From Sphingomonas sp. BK580 (lineage in GTDB: Bacteria; Pseudomonadota; Alphaproteobacteria; Sphingomonadales; Sphingomonadaceae), in assembly GCF_014194975.1 (NCBI RefSeq), contig NZ_JACIAY010000005.1, positions 62,001 to 126,000 on the forward strand: DNA of 64,000 bases, read 5' to 3'. Of this stretch, positions 1-9,003 are shown in pieces. Below the pieces are notes generated by a model. The model was not told the DNA's origin. It saw only the letters and a list, made by a program, of their open reading frames with translations, and did not search any database. Each line of letters begins with the position of its first letter. Position 1 is the stretch's first letter. A program made the translations under genes and the position numbers.

Positions 1-126
1 TCTCATCAGACAGCGACTCAAGTAGCTTCCGCTGAGTGAAAGGCCCTGTTCCGCAAATCGATTGCTGCGGTTCGAGCATGAAGTCCTATTCCGGCAAGGA
101 GGCGGCGATGATTCGATACGGGGAGT

Positions 127-363
127 ATGTCAGGGTTCCGGATCGCGATCACTGATGCAGAGGGTACCAGTGTTGGGCGAGAGCGTCACGCCAGCTATTT
201 AGCCGCGCGAAAGTCAGCCGTGCGTTCTGCCGTAGCAATTCTACTGGATAAAAGCCCTACTCCTTCCCCACTCATTGCGAGCTGCGAGATCCACAATGAA
301 AGGTCCGGTGTCGTTCGTCGTTTCGTAGTAGAGTTGGTGATCGGATCCGATATCGTTATCTGA
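127..363 (+). CDS. small hypothetical protein, DUF6894-like
   Basis: A 78-residue protein of unknown function. The pattern 'F-x-I-x-x-x-DAEG' near the N-terminus, an alanine-rich helix around residues 25-42 and a beta-rich tail resemble the short DUF6894-type proteins abundant in Sphingomonas and Methylobacterium, but the match is by eye only. It is soluble, with no signal peptide or membrane segment. The start ATG lies only one base after a GGGGAG motif. A better-spaced ribosome site (AAGGAGG near 97) points to an ATG at 108 in another frame that encodes only 15 residues beginning MIRY, so the gene may be frameshifted at its 5' end (MIRY is close to the usual MxRY start of this family). It stands alone, with no partner gene. 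Confidence 0.45.
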   Translation: MSGFRIAITDAEGTSVGRERHASYLAARKSAVRSAVAILLDKSPTPSPLIASCEIHNERSGVVRRFVVELVIGSDIVI

Positions 364-778
364 CGGGGCGAGCAACATTGGCGTAGGGGCATGCCGCGGG
401 GACGTCTGCTAACCGTACGAAAGCTGCCCTTTCACCTCCCTCCCAATCAAGGCCGCTAACCGAGCCAGCCGAGCTGCCAAAAGCTGGCCGATCGTTCAGC
501 GCGACTCCCCAATGGTCCATTTCAGATTGGAGACTCAGGAACGAGCGATCGAGAACAGCTTGGGAAGTAGAGTTGGCGACGGTCCTCAGCACGCTGGAAG
601 GGCACCGTTCCTGGTACGGGTCCTCAGGCCAATAGGCGCAGGAGGTCGAAGCGCGATTATCAATCCTCATCCTGCTAGCGCCACGTTAGCCCACGGTTGA
701 GGGGCAACGACATCATACCGCAAGAAGCGCGCTTGCGGGCGCCTGTTAGCGAGTTACGGGGTCTAAGGAGCAAGAGGC
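364..778. other. gene-free stretch
   Basis: Short reading frames occur on both strands, but none has a recognisable domain, ribosome site or coding-like composition. The last 15 bases carry the AAGGAG ribosome site (765-770) of the following acetyltransferase. I see no RNA gene or repeat here. Confidence 0.5.
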
Positions 779-1309
779 ATGGTCTTCATGGATGCCGTTG
801 CGGGTGATGCCGCTGAGATCGCGTCGGTTGTCAACGCGGCATACCGGGCCGAAGGCGCGGCCGAGGGATGGACCAACGAGCGTGGTTTGCTCGATGGGGC
901 GCGCATAAGCGAGGAAGGTGTTCGCACGCTCCTCGAACGGGGACGCATCCTTCTGGTGCGCAGCCCAGCAGATGGTCCGATCGCAGGCTGCATCCATATC
1001 GCAATCGATGATGATGGCGCGTGGCATACATCGATGCTCGCCGTGGATCCAAACGAGCAAACCGCGGGCATCGGCAAGACGATCAAGCAGGAGGTCGAGC
1101 GCCAGGCAAGGGCGGCTGACGCGCCGAGGATGCGAATGGCGGTTATCCGGCAGCGCGAGGCATTGATCGCATGGCATCGCCGGCGCGGCTACGTGCCGAC
1201 GGGCGAAACGCTGGCATTCCCCTATGACGATCCTTCGGTCGGTCGTCCGCTGCGACCTGACCTGGAACTCGTCGTTATGGAAAAGCTGCTGCTGACCTCA
1301 GCTAGCTGA
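779..1309 (+). CDS. GNAT family N-acetyltransferase
   Basis: A 176-residue acyl-CoA-dependent N-acetyltransferase; the acceptor is unknown. The core strand 'LAVDPNEQTAGIGK' (about residues 89-102) corresponds to GNAT motif A, where the acetyl-CoA pyrophosphate binds; the usual Q/R-x-x-G-x-G/A loop is present as Q-T-A-G-I-G. It is followed by helix 'IKQEVERQARAADAPRMRM' and the motif B segment 'WHRRRGYVPTGE', typical of the family (residue x-x-GF/GY-x-x-x-x). Length is normal for GNATs. The start is well supported by AAGGAG eight bases upstream. No neighbour suggests the substrate; it sits alone between gene-poor stretches. Cytoplasmic. Confidence 0.85.
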   Translation: MVFMDAVAGDAAEIASVVNAAYRAEGAAEGWTNERGLLDGARISEEGVRTLLERGRILLVRSPADGPIAGCIHIAIDDDGAWHTSMLAVDPNEQTAGIGKTIKQEVERQARAADAPRMRMAVIRQREALIAWHRRRGYVPTGETLAFPYDDPSVGRPLRPDLELVVMEKLLLTSAS

Positions 1310-2528
1310 GCGTCGCCCACATCCAGGCACCCGCCGCTTGTCGAAACAGCCGCGCTCTCCGTATTCGGACATCTCGACATACCGCCGTCTCCGAAAAAGG
1401 CGTAGCGCGAACATAGTCCGCAATCGCCATTCATCTTCCCGAACGCGGCTGGTCCGCAAACATCCAATCAGGTCAGCCGGACAGCTGCCGGGGACGGCGG
1501 AATGCATTCAAGACCGATCGGATTCTCACGGCCGCATCGATCGGCCTTTGATTTCTTATTGATCCAGCCCTCGAGAAAGAGAACGGGCGATTGCACCGCT
1601 TCAATCCCGACGAAGTCATCCTGCCCGCCTCTGCAACCATCCTCGAGAGTCTGCTCGGCTATTGGTTAACCCTCAAAGACTAATCGATACCAGCGTTCTC
1701 TACAATTGAATGGAGTCGACAAAAATACGAACCGTTCGGGTACTCGATGACCCGATCTATCTCTATCGCTACTCCGACGCGGCCCGCCGGGCCGTATACG
1801 TCCTTGATCGTCTCGAACAGACGGCGCGCTGCTCACTGCCTGCCGGACTCGAGTATTGCTCGACACTTCAACGACGCGGCGATCTCGATAGCGAAGCTGT
1901 TGGAGATGCCAAACCGAGTCTCTTCGCTGCTGATCCAGGCCCGCGCTCAGAATGAACGCAAGATCTCTCGCACGAAGAGAAGAATGTTTTCTCAAGGATC
2001 GACGACTAACTTAGGCGCTCTTCTGCCATTTATAACCAACCGGACGGTTATAGAGGCAGCGACGGATTAGGCAACGTCTGCATTCGGCAGGAAGATTAGG
2101 TCCCAATCCTTGTCCGATGAGGCTACGGCGGGGCGCGTACCTCGGACCGACTCGCCGAGATCGCCGACGCCGGCAGATCACGGATAACCGATGGTCGTCG
2201 CGCGCGGGTTACAAAGCCGGCCCACCACCACGTCTTGCGAGCGACGAGGCCGAGTCCGCTGCCGAGACCTTCCGACCCGCAACGGCTGTCAGGCTCGGCC
2301 GGGGCGACGCTGGCTGGGCCAAGAGGCACTTGCTCGCCGTCGACGAACGCCCGGCACGCGCCTTCGTGCTCGTTCGTGGGCGGCGGTGTGGCGGCAGCTG
2401 CACTTCGAACACGTGAGCCCGCACGTAGTCGCGGCTATGCTGACGGCAACAGTGGCGCCGAGGGAACGATAAAGGCTCGGCCAGGCGACTTTCTCAAGCG
2501 GATTACGGGTCGTCGCGGGTGAGCTGGC
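1310..2528. other. 1.2 kb gene-poor stretch, probably decayed DNA
   Basis: No intact gene can be supported in these 1.2 kb. Reading frames of up to about 110 codons exist on both strands but are rich in Arg/Ser/Pro and show no domain. One segment (1552-1683, plus strand) reads as a coherent acidic/hydrophobic peptide containing 'FNPDEVILPASATILESLLG' and ends in TAA, but it has no start codon with a ribosome site and a TGA lies just upstream, so it may be the tail of a lost gene. The stretch from 2100 to 2528 lies downstream of the MacB-type permease and shows no ABC ATPase remnant that I can recognise. Confidence 0.45.
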
Positions 2529-3734
2529 TCACTCGTGCCGCAGGGCATCGATCGGGTCCAGCCCGGCGGCTCGACGGGCAGGCACAAAGCCGAAGACGAT
2601 CCCGATCATCGCCGAGAAGCCGAATGCGAGCGCGTTGATCGCCGGGTTGAACGACCAATCCAGTGACATGAGCCGAGAAAGGCCGGCGATAGTCACCTGC
2701 GCGAGCAGCAGCCCAGCCAGCCCGCCAAGACATGAGAGCGTCATCGCCTCGACGAGAAATTGCAGCAGCACCTCGCGGGCAACGGCGCCGATCGCGAGCC
2801 GGATGCCGATCTCGCGCGTGCGCTCGGTGACGGCGACCAGCATGACGTTCATGATGCCGATGCCGCCGACGACGAGGCTGATCGCCGCGACCGCAGCGAC
2901 GATGCGCGTAAGGGCGGCGGTTGTGCCAGATAGGGTCTCCGAGATCTGGCGGGTATCGATGATGAGGAAGTCGTCGTCCTCTCCCGCTTCCACATGCCGC
3001 CGTTCGCGCAGCAGACCGGTGAGCGACGCTTTGACCTGCTCGGTGTCATAGGCCGGATCCACACCGACCAGCAGCGCCTTGATGTCCCTCGTGCCGAGGA
3101 AGCGGCGCGCCACGGTCTTGATCGGCATGATCACCAGATCGTCCTGATCGCCGAACTGCCCCTGCCCCTTGGTGGTGAACAGGCCGATGACCTCGCAGCT
3201 GACCGGTCCCGCGCGGAAGCGCCGGCCGATCGGATCCAGCTCCTTGAACAGGTTCCTGCTGACGGTGCTGCCGATCACGCACACGGCCTTGCCCGCGCTC
3301 TCCTCCGCCGGCGTGAACACCCTCCCCGCCTGTAGCGGCCACGGCTGGATGACGAAGTAAGTCGCGTCCATGCCGAAGATGCTCGTCGACCAGTTGTTGC
3401 CCTCGTAGAAGACCGCCGAGGTAGCCTGCACCTGCGGCGCCACGCCGGTGACGCCGCCGACCTGCCGCTCGATGGCGACCACGTCGCTGGGATCGAAGCT
3501 CGCGGGTGGTGGCCCACCCCCGCCGCGGCGGGTCGCCTGCCCTGGATGGACGTGCAGCAGGTTCGTGCCGAGATTGGCGATCTGCTTCTGCACGGAAGCC
3601 GATGTCGCGTCTCCGAGCGTGACCATCGTCACGACCGCCGCCACGCCGATGACGATGCCGAGCACGGTCAAGAAAGACCGGAACGCATGTCGCCGGATCG
3701 AGCGCGCGGCCAGCAGGATCGTCGTGCCTAGCAT
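2529..3734 (-). CDS. MacB-type ABC transporter permease (FtsX family), orphan
   Basis: A 401-residue inner-membrane permease of the MacB/FtsX family, which couples cytoplasmic ATP hydrolysis to work on the periplasmic side (lipoprotein, peptide or drug handling). Order: one N-terminal membrane helix (about 20-42, preceded by 'RSIRRHAFRSFLTVLGI'), a MacB_PCD periplasmic domain (about 45-235), then three C-terminal membrane helices (about 270-385) with the FtsX signature 'VAVTERTREIGIRLAIGA'. The start at 3734 (MLGTT) fits the family better than the upstream ATG at 3770. MacB-type permeases almost always follow their ATPase gene, often with a MacA-like adaptor; neither is present on either side, so this copy is an orphan. 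A Gly/Pro-rich insert (about residues 70-80) sits at the start of the periplasmic domain. Confidence 0.85.
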   Translation of the reverse strand: MLGTTILLAARSIRRHAFRSFLTVLGIVIGVAAVVTMVTLGDATSASVQKQIANLGTNLLHVHPGQATRRGGGGPPPASFDPSDVVAIERQVGGVTGVAPQVQATSAVFYEGNNWSTSIFGMDATYFVIQPWPLQAGRVFTPAEESAGKAVCVIGSTVSRNLFKELDPIGRRFRAGPVSCEVIGLFTTKGQGQFGDQDDLVIMPIKTVARRFLGTRDIKALLVGVDPAYDTEQVKASLTGLLRERRHVEAGEDDDFLIIDTRQISETLSGTTAALTRIVAAVAAISLVVGGIGIMNVMLVAVTERTREIGIRLAIGAVAREVLLQFLVEAMTLSCLGGLAGLLLAQVTIAGLSRLMSLDWSFNPAINALAFGFSAMIGIVFGFVPARRAAGLDPIDALRHE

Positions 3735-3936
3735 CTCGCTGACCTTGCGGCGGCAAAGGACGCGCGACAAGGATCGACGAGCGCCGCCGGCAGATATGCC
3801 GCTCTCGCTGCGACGAAGGGTGTCGCACCTCCGTTTGGGCGGAAAGCGCGGTGCCTTGATCTAACCGCGGCCTGCGAAAGATCGTGAAGCGGGGACCGGC
3901 GTCGACCATGGCCGGCGCCGAGATCCACAAACGCAA

Positions 3937-4482
3937 TCAGGCTGGATGCGCGAGGTCGCGACGGCCGGCCCTGCGAAGACGAGTCATCCCGCCGATCAGG
4001 GCGAAACCCAAGATCATCGTGATCCAAGTGGCCGGCTCGGGCACGGCACTGGTGCCGCTCGGAGTCAGAGTAAGATCGAGGTCGTTGATGTCGGTCGTGG
4101 GAGCAACGATGTCCCCTCGCACGAAGGCGCCGGCTAGCGGATTGAGGAAGATCCTGAAGTCGTCGGATCCGGTGCTGATGCTACCTGGCCCGCCGTTCTC
4201 GTTTCCGCCGATGATGATCCTGTCGGCTCTGACGGCTTGAAGGCTTGTGTTGGAGAGGTCGTATCGCGTCCCGCGGTACGCGGCGTCGAAGTCGGTCAGA
4301 ACGAAGCCCTGAGCGGTTTCGGACAGCGCGAATGTGCCCGTGAAAAGGTTCGGCTGATCTCCGAAGACGACGGCGCTGAAGCTGAACGAGCCGGCGAACG
4401 CCGCGGCTCGAGCAGCATGGCCGGAGAATGCAGCCGCTCCAGCGGCGAGCATCGTGAGGAACGGTCGAAGTGCAATCGCCAT
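3937..4482 (-). CDS. PEPxxWA-CTERM sorting domain-containing exoprotein
   Basis: A 181-residue exported protein. It has an N-terminal signal peptide (residues 1-26, hydrophobic core 'FLTMLAAGAAAFSG'), a beta-rich middle of unknown function, and a C-terminal sorting signal of three parts: 'VPEPATW' motif, hydrophobic helix 'ITMILGFALIGGM' and a basic end 'RLRRAGRR'. This PEPxxWA variant is typical of Sphingomonads and Caulobacterales and is thought to direct anchoring or processing by exosortase. The start at 4482 follows GGGAG with correct spacing, so the in-frame upstream extension is not real. No exosortase or polysaccharide export gene is adjacent. Confidence 0.85.
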   Translation of the reverse strand: MAIALRPFLTMLAAGAAAFSGHAARAAAFAGSFSFSAVVFGDQPNLFTGTFALSETAQGFVLTDFDAAYRGTRYDLSNTSLQAVRADRIIIGGNENGGPGSISTGSDDFRIFLNPLAGAFVRGDIVAPTTDINDLDLTLTPSGTSAVPEPATWITMILGFALIGGMTRLRRAGRRDLAHPA

Positions 4483-4981
4483 TATTGCTTGCTCCCGATG
4501 ACGCCAGACATTCCTTCTGGTCATTCGCGACGTGGCACGTCGACCCGGGATGGGCAACGCCAAAGCGAACGGACGCCAACATGGATCGACAACAACGAAT
4601 GAAACAAGGAACCTGCACAAGTCGGCGCCCGATGTTCATATGCCATGAGGTACGCATTGTTACATCCGCGTGACGCCAATCTTCCGGAGGGTTCAACACC
4701 AGTCGCGAGAAGCCGCACACCTCGCTTCATATCGCATAGCTTTGAACGAGCGCAGTACATCGTCGCTCGAACGGGGCGACGAACGCTCGCCTGACTCGTA
4801 ACTCGTCACGACAGTTCGCACCGACCAGGGGCCGCACTACACCTCAAGGCGGACCAACGGCAACTTGACCCGGCCTGGTTCCGCCGGGTTTGGCCTTGGC
4901 CAAGCTTGGACCTTCCGGACCGCGCGGCGGATCGCTAGGCGGAAGCTCAAGTCAGTCACGCAACGGGAACCGGGTAGCAGC
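4483..4981. other. intergenic region, no gene seen
   Basis: This stretch separates the divergent PEP-CTERM gene and a small helical protein. It must hold the promoters of both but I see no convincing operator or -35/-10 pair. Frames on either strand are short and lack coding character. Confidence 0.5.
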
Positions 4982-5227
4982 ATGAGCCTCTTCGAAGAGG
5001 TGGAACGGGCACAGGCCCTGCTCGACCAAGCCTATGCTCGGCTGGCCGAGATGGAGAAGCATGAGGCCGCGGCCGAAGCGCTGCGCGCGCTCCACGCCGC
5101 AGCCGACGACGCCTTGGCTGAGACGCGAGCTCTGATCCGAAGCTTCGAGCGCCTGGTATCTCCAGAGGATCCGGCCAACGGGGCTGAACGAGCGGAGGTC
5201 CGCTCGTTACCTCGAGCGCCGGGTTGA
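4982..5227 (+). CDS. small alpha-helical hypothetical protein
   Basis: An 81-residue protein, almost entirely predicted helix with a heptad-like pattern ('LFEEVERAQALLDQAYARLA' at residues 3-22), then a second helix rich in Ala and Glu and a short flexible tail. It likely forms a coiled coil or helical hairpin. No known family recognised. The start is chosen at MSLFEE because the 39 codons upstream are Arg/Gly rich and unlike the body; the ribosome site is weak. It is followed by the C-terminal end of a convergent peroxidase gene, with no shared operon. Confidence 0.5.
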   Translation: MSLFEEVERAQALLDQAYARLAEMEKHEAAAEALRALHAAADDALAETRALIRSFERLVSPEDPANGAERAEVRSLPRAPG

Positions 5228-5689
5228 TGCGGTAGCCGGGGGCCGGGAGCGCGCACGTCGCAGATCGGCCAGGCTGCTGGTCAGCCCTGCATGGCCTCGT
5301 CCAGCCGGGTCAGCGTGGGGCGCGGCGTCGCCGCCGGCATCGCGCCTCAGCCTCCGCTATCATGGGCAGAAACCACGACCAGCGACTCATCTGCTCGTAG
5401 GGCGTGTTCGACACCTCGGCCTTGCGCCGCGCGCCGATCCGCTCCTCCAGCAAGGCATCGGAGAGCTGGCGCCGCCGCTTCAGCCCCTGCTCGCGCGGGC
5501 GACGCCACGCTCCCGTTGCCTCGAGCTCCCCGGCGACGCGAGCGGTAGGACGCGGCGCCTGCAGGCCGGCGGGCAACGGATTGACCGCCGGCGCATCGAC
5601 CCCGAAACGACGAAGCGCATGCCCCTGGTCCCATCCCGCTCAGGCTCGCTTGCGGGATGTCCGATGGAAGTCGGGGCCGCCTTCGACGG
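5228..5689. other. GC-rich stretch, only a doubtful small ORF
   Basis: On the minus strand 5310-5576 could encode an 88-residue basic peptide that contains 'PYEQMSRWSWFLPMIAEAEA', which looks more protein-like than its surroundings, but its ends are Arg-rich and no ribosome site is obvious. I regard it as a possible decayed gene end rather than a real gene. Confidence 0.35.
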
Positions 5690-7141
5690 TCAGAGCGCCA
5701 GCAGGGTGCTGATGGACGGCGCGAAAAAGTATTCGCCGCCCTTGTGCCGCACGAACTCGTCGAAGCCGGTCTTGGCCACCTCGGCATCCCGCTTGCCCCA
5801 GGTCTTTCGAATTGTCAGCTCCTCGGGCGCCTTATTGCCGCGCCGACCTATGATCGGGTCGCGCCCCGTGCCCGGTCGCACGAAGCCGGGATTGTTCGCC
5901 CAGCTCGCCTGCGTGAACTCGAAGCCGGTCGCCAGATTGCGATAGAAGGCCATGAACATGAGGCCGACTCCGCCGGATGGCGCGTCGCTCGGATCGACCA
6001 CTCGGTCGCGCCGGCCGTACGTCATGCCCCTTCGCGCCATGATGTGGGACCGCTCCTCCTCGAGGCTGACGCCGAACTGCCGCACGCTGTCGCCGCGCGG
6101 ATTGGTCTTCCGGATGTGAGCGTGAAGCGGGCACCTGAGACCATCCGGGTCGCCCGCATAGTCGAAGTTGTTCATGACCGGGTTGTCGCCTCCTCCGTCA
6201 CGTTGAAGCACGACAGGGGTGCCGTCCTCGAACCGGCCGACCAGGGTCGCCACCATGAGCTCGCCCTGAGCTCCCAGGTCGACGCTCTTCCCCAGCTCCT
6301 CCTCACGGGCCTTGAAGCCGGCCACGTCCTGCTCGAGCTTGCGGAACACGAAGAAGCTGCCGAACGCCGTGTCGGGCGCGGGAGAGCCCGGGTCGGGCAC
6401 CAGGACCTGCCCGATCGGAAAGGTTGGATCCCAGACGCTTATGCCGTCGCTCTCGTCGCGCTCCCGCTCGATCAGCTCGTCGAGCATCAGCGGCTGGCTG
6501 CGCCCGTCGACGTAGCCGAAGTGCTCGATCCCTTCGATCTTGTGGATGCCCGACTCGTCCTCGCCGTTGTCCCGGAAGATCGCGCGTCCGATCTCGGTCG
6601 CGACGACCTCGGCACGCCCTCGCATGATGTTAAGAAGCCTCGTCTCGGCGTTCTCCGCCTCGGTGGATTCCCACGAGTCGGGCGCGTCGGGGTTGCCGCC
6701 GATCAGGACCATGGCGTCGATCCTCTGCCGGTAGGGTTCGTCGAGCTGGTCCGGTTCGGGATCGGCGAGCAGCCCGGATCGCGCGAGCATCCCCTCGGCG
6801 AAAGCGCCTTTGTCGTCGGGCTGCGGCGCCTTCTCGCTCGCGCCCAGCGCCGCGTAGCCTGAGCTCGAAAGCAGCAGCCCTATGAACGGCGGTCCGCTCA
6901 CGCCATGAGCGCGGAAGCGCTGAGCCTCGGTGAGCTGCCTGAAGGCCGAGGTGACCTGCTCGGCGTATTCCCGAACGAAGGCCCGAGCTTCCTCAGCGTT
7001 CGATCCGAAGCGAAGAAAGACGTGTCGGGTGGCCTTTCTGCCATGACCGTCGAGGATGTTGCCCTGAAGATCCTTGAGTGCAGCGATTTCAGGCTCGCTC
7101 GCCTTCGTCCAACGCAACGTGCCTTCCAGTTTAAAGCTCAT
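5690..7141 (-). CDS. DyP-type heme peroxidase
   Basis: A 483-residue dye-decolourising peroxidase, which uses H2O2 to oxidise bulky aromatic or other reductants. The family hallmark GxxDG is present as 'GYVDG' (about 209-213), with the distal Asp212. The proximal heme ligand is His342 in 'HAHIRKTNPR', and the conserved distal Arg lies in the following segment ('RSHIMARRGMTYG', about 364-376). The C-terminal 'FMAFYRNLATGFEF' is also typical. There is no Tat or Sec signal, so it is cytosolic (a type B-like or long bacterial form). The start at 7141 follows GGGGAGG with good spacing; an 85-codon upstream extension is spurious. No encapsulin, ferredoxin or iron-uptake gene is adjacent. Transcribed alone. 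Confidence 0.92.
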   Translation of the reverse strand: MSFKLEGTLRWTKASEPEIAALKDLQGNILDGHGRKATRHVFLRFGSNAEEARAFVREYAEQVTSAFRQLTEAQRFRAHGVSGPPFIGLLLSSSGYAALGASEKAPQPDDKGAFAEGMLARSGLLADPEPDQLDEPYRQRIDAMVLIGGNPDAPDSWESTEAENAETRLLNIMRGRAEVVATEIGRAIFRDNGEDESGIHKIEGIEHFGYVDGRSQPLMLDELIERERDESDGISVWDPTFPIGQVLVPDPGSPAPDTAFGSFFVFRKLEQDVAGFKAREEELGKSVDLGAQGELMVATLVGRFEDGTPVVLQRDGGGDNPVMNNFDYAGDPDGLRCPLHAHIRKTNPRGDSVRQFGVSLEEERSHIMARRGMTYGRRDRVVDPSDAPSGGVGLMFMAFYRNLATGFEFTQASWANNPGFVRPGTGRDPIIGRRGNKAPEELTIRKTWGKRDAEVAKTGFDEFVRHKGGEYFFAPSISTLLAL

Positions 7142-7759
7142 GGTACACCTCCCCGAAGTCGAAGATCGACGCTCTGCGATACGCGACTGCGCTCCCTTAT
7201 CGGAGCAGGCTACCCGTGACCCACGATACCGCATCAGCATCGAAGTCGCATACAGACTCTTGTTACAATTCTGGCGGCCATGACGATCCCGCCGATCCCG
7301 AAAGCGGATATGCTTGCGCCTATTCTCCCCGAAAGGCGGTGAACCTAGAATTAGATCTACGTACGCTGATGGGCTCTCGAGGAGCACTGAGGACAAGAAA
7401 CGAGTGTTTTAGCAGAGGCTATCGAGATGCAATTCACCTTCCTGAAGACGCTGAAGAAGTTGCGCTCTTTGTTCTGGCTCCGCAGCAGAGCGTCGGAACA
7501 GAACCCGAGCGACCACACGTGCTCCGAGACCGACTCGCTGAGGTGCGAAGCAGGGGCGAATAACGAGCTCGCGCTCCGAGTGACCGCGGCGCACGGGCAT
7601 CAGCGCAACCCCCGGGCGCTCCAGCTGAGCCGATCGCGAACGTTCGGATTCGTTGCGGCGGATCCGAACGTGGAGAGTGGCCACGCCGCGGAGTGGCCAC
7701 GCTCCTCCTTCTCCCGGTCGCGTAGCACGCCGCCTCGCTGAGGCGAATTGTCCGCCTTC
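7142..7759. other. intergenic stretch without a supported gene
   Basis: This region lies between the DyP gene start and the end of the lipase operon. A plus-strand frame from 7427 (104 codons, MQFTFLKTLKKL...) begins with a plausible amphipathic helix but decays into Ser/Arg-rich sequence and lacks a family. I do not call a gene. Confidence 0.45.
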
Positions 7760-8128
7760 TCACCCCGCCGAGTTGGCTATGCCGACCGCCTTGTCGACGA
7801 TGCCCAGCACTGCCGTGAGGCCGCTCAGGGCGTCATCGAGGCTCGCAAGATCCGCCAAAGCGCGTTCCACCTCCGGGATCGAGTCGTGGATGTCGCGCGC
7901 CGCCGCGGCGATCTCGGCCGATCGGGTCGCGAACAGCTGCCGTCCCACGGCGGTGATCCGAACGTTGAGAGCCGCGATCTGAGCGGTCAGGCGCCGGACG
8001 GTCGCGGCGTCGGGCGCCTCGTCGATGGCGCGGTCCAGGGCCGCAGACAACGACACGAGCTCGCGGTGCACGTCCGCCAGATCCTCGTTCCGCAGGGGTT
8101 CAGGCGTCGTTTCAGCTCCCGATGTCAT
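7760..8128 (-). CDS. small helical hypothetical protein, last gene of lipase operon
   Basis: A 122-residue, highly helical soluble protein with no signal peptide. Three long amphipathic helices can be seen (about 17-38, 42-68, 70-118), suggesting a helical bundle. The family is not recognised. Its ATG overlaps the stop of the upstream lipoprotein gene in an ATGA arrangement (8125-8128), so translation is coupled and it belongs to the operon that starts with the phospholipase C-type gene at 12436. A role as partner, chaperone or regulator of the lipase-like proteins is only inference from position. Confidence 0.7.
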   Translation of the reverse strand: MTSGAETTPEPLRNEDLADVHRELVSLSAALDRAIDEAPDAATVRRLTAQIAALNVRITAVGRQLFATRSAEIAAAARDIHDSIPEVERALADLASLDDALSGLTAVLGIVDKAVGIANSAG

Positions 8129-9003
8129 CTGCCGGCTCCTCCGAGAAGATCGAGATTGCTTCTCACCGCCGACAGGCGGCGATCGATGCCGTCGATGACG
8201 GCGGACTGCGCCCTCGGAGAGCCGGCGACAGCCGCCGCGTGAGCGTCTGCGAGCGCGAGCAGCGAGGCGCGCAGGGAGGCCAAACCGCGCAGATCCGCCT
8301 CGCGCTCGTCCACGCCCGCGAGGAAGTCGATCGCCAGCGCACGTTGACGAACCTCGTCGCCCTTCTCGGCCGCCGCCGCATACTGGTCTCGTATGCCGCC
8401 GAGCGAAGTCGTCCAATTGGACCATACGGTCCCCTGCAGGCCTTCGGACCGGTCGCGTCCGATCGCTCCTGCCATCGCGTTCACGGTGGACCTGACGGCG
8501 GGATCGGCCGCGCGCATGATGGTTCGGGCGGAGGAACGCGCCGATGCGTCGACGAGGATCCCCGCCAGCGCAGCGAACCCGGCGCCCACCCCGGGATCGA
8601 TCTTGGCGCCGGCGGCGCCGGTCTGCAGTTCGCGCCCCAGACCGGCGACCGCTTCTGCGGCGTGCCCCCCACGTCCCCCGTCCAGCAGCGTCGCGACGAG
8701 CGAACCGTATCGCTCGAGATCCGAAAGCGCAGCGTCCCAAGCCGCCACGGCGTCCGCGTCGAGCGCGGGAGGGAATGCGCGCTCCGAGATGCCAGGACGC
8801 CGAGATGCGACGAAGGCATCGACGGCGGTCCGTCGGGAGATCGCGTTCGCGCGGGCGAACGACAGGTCCGCCTGCGCGTGGACCTTGCCCGCCGCCTCGG
8901 CGAACCGCGCGAAGTCGCCCTGCCCGCCCGTGTGGACGCATCCGCTCGAGAGGAGCAGCATCGCGGCGACGAGGCCGCTAGTGCCGGAGGAGCGCGCGGT
9001 CAC
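8125..9003 (-). CDS. putative lipoprotein of unknown function
   Basis: A 292-residue predicted lipoprotein. Starting from GTG at 9003, the N-terminus has a type II signal with hydrophobic core 'GLVAAMLLLSSGC' and lipobox LSSGC, giving lipidated Cys22. The rest is Ala-rich and mostly helical, with no recognised domain. The GTG start overlaps the TGA of the upstream DUF2235 gene (GTGA, 9000-9003) and has GAGAGG at a proper distance; an ATG 84 bases further upstream would bury the signal peptide inside a 28-residue extension and is rejected. Position next to a DUF2235 hydrolase makes an immunity or anchoring role possible, but this is inference. Confidence 0.75.
   Translation of the reverse strand: MTARSSGTSGLVAAMLLLSSGCVHTGGQGDFARFAEAAGKVHAQADLSFARANAISRRTAVDAFVASRRPGISERAFPPALDADAVAAWDAALSDLERYGSLVATLLDGGRGGHAAEAVAGLGRELQTGAAGAKIDPGVGAGFAALAGILVDASARSSARTIMRAADPAVRSTVNAMAGAIGRDRSEGLQGTVWSNWTTSLGGIRDQYAAAAEKGDEVRQRALAIDFLAGVDEREADLRGLASLRASLLALADAHAAAVAGSPRAQSAVIDGIDRRLSAVRSNLDLLGGAGR

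Noticed and set aside
3046..3936. 296-codon minus-strand frame considered as the missing ABC ATPase
   Set aside because: No Walker A, Walker B or LSGGQ motif; it overlaps the permease in another frame.
5657..6862. 401-codon plus-strand open frame
   Set aside because: Antisense to the DyP peroxidase, which has all its catalytic motifs on the other strand.
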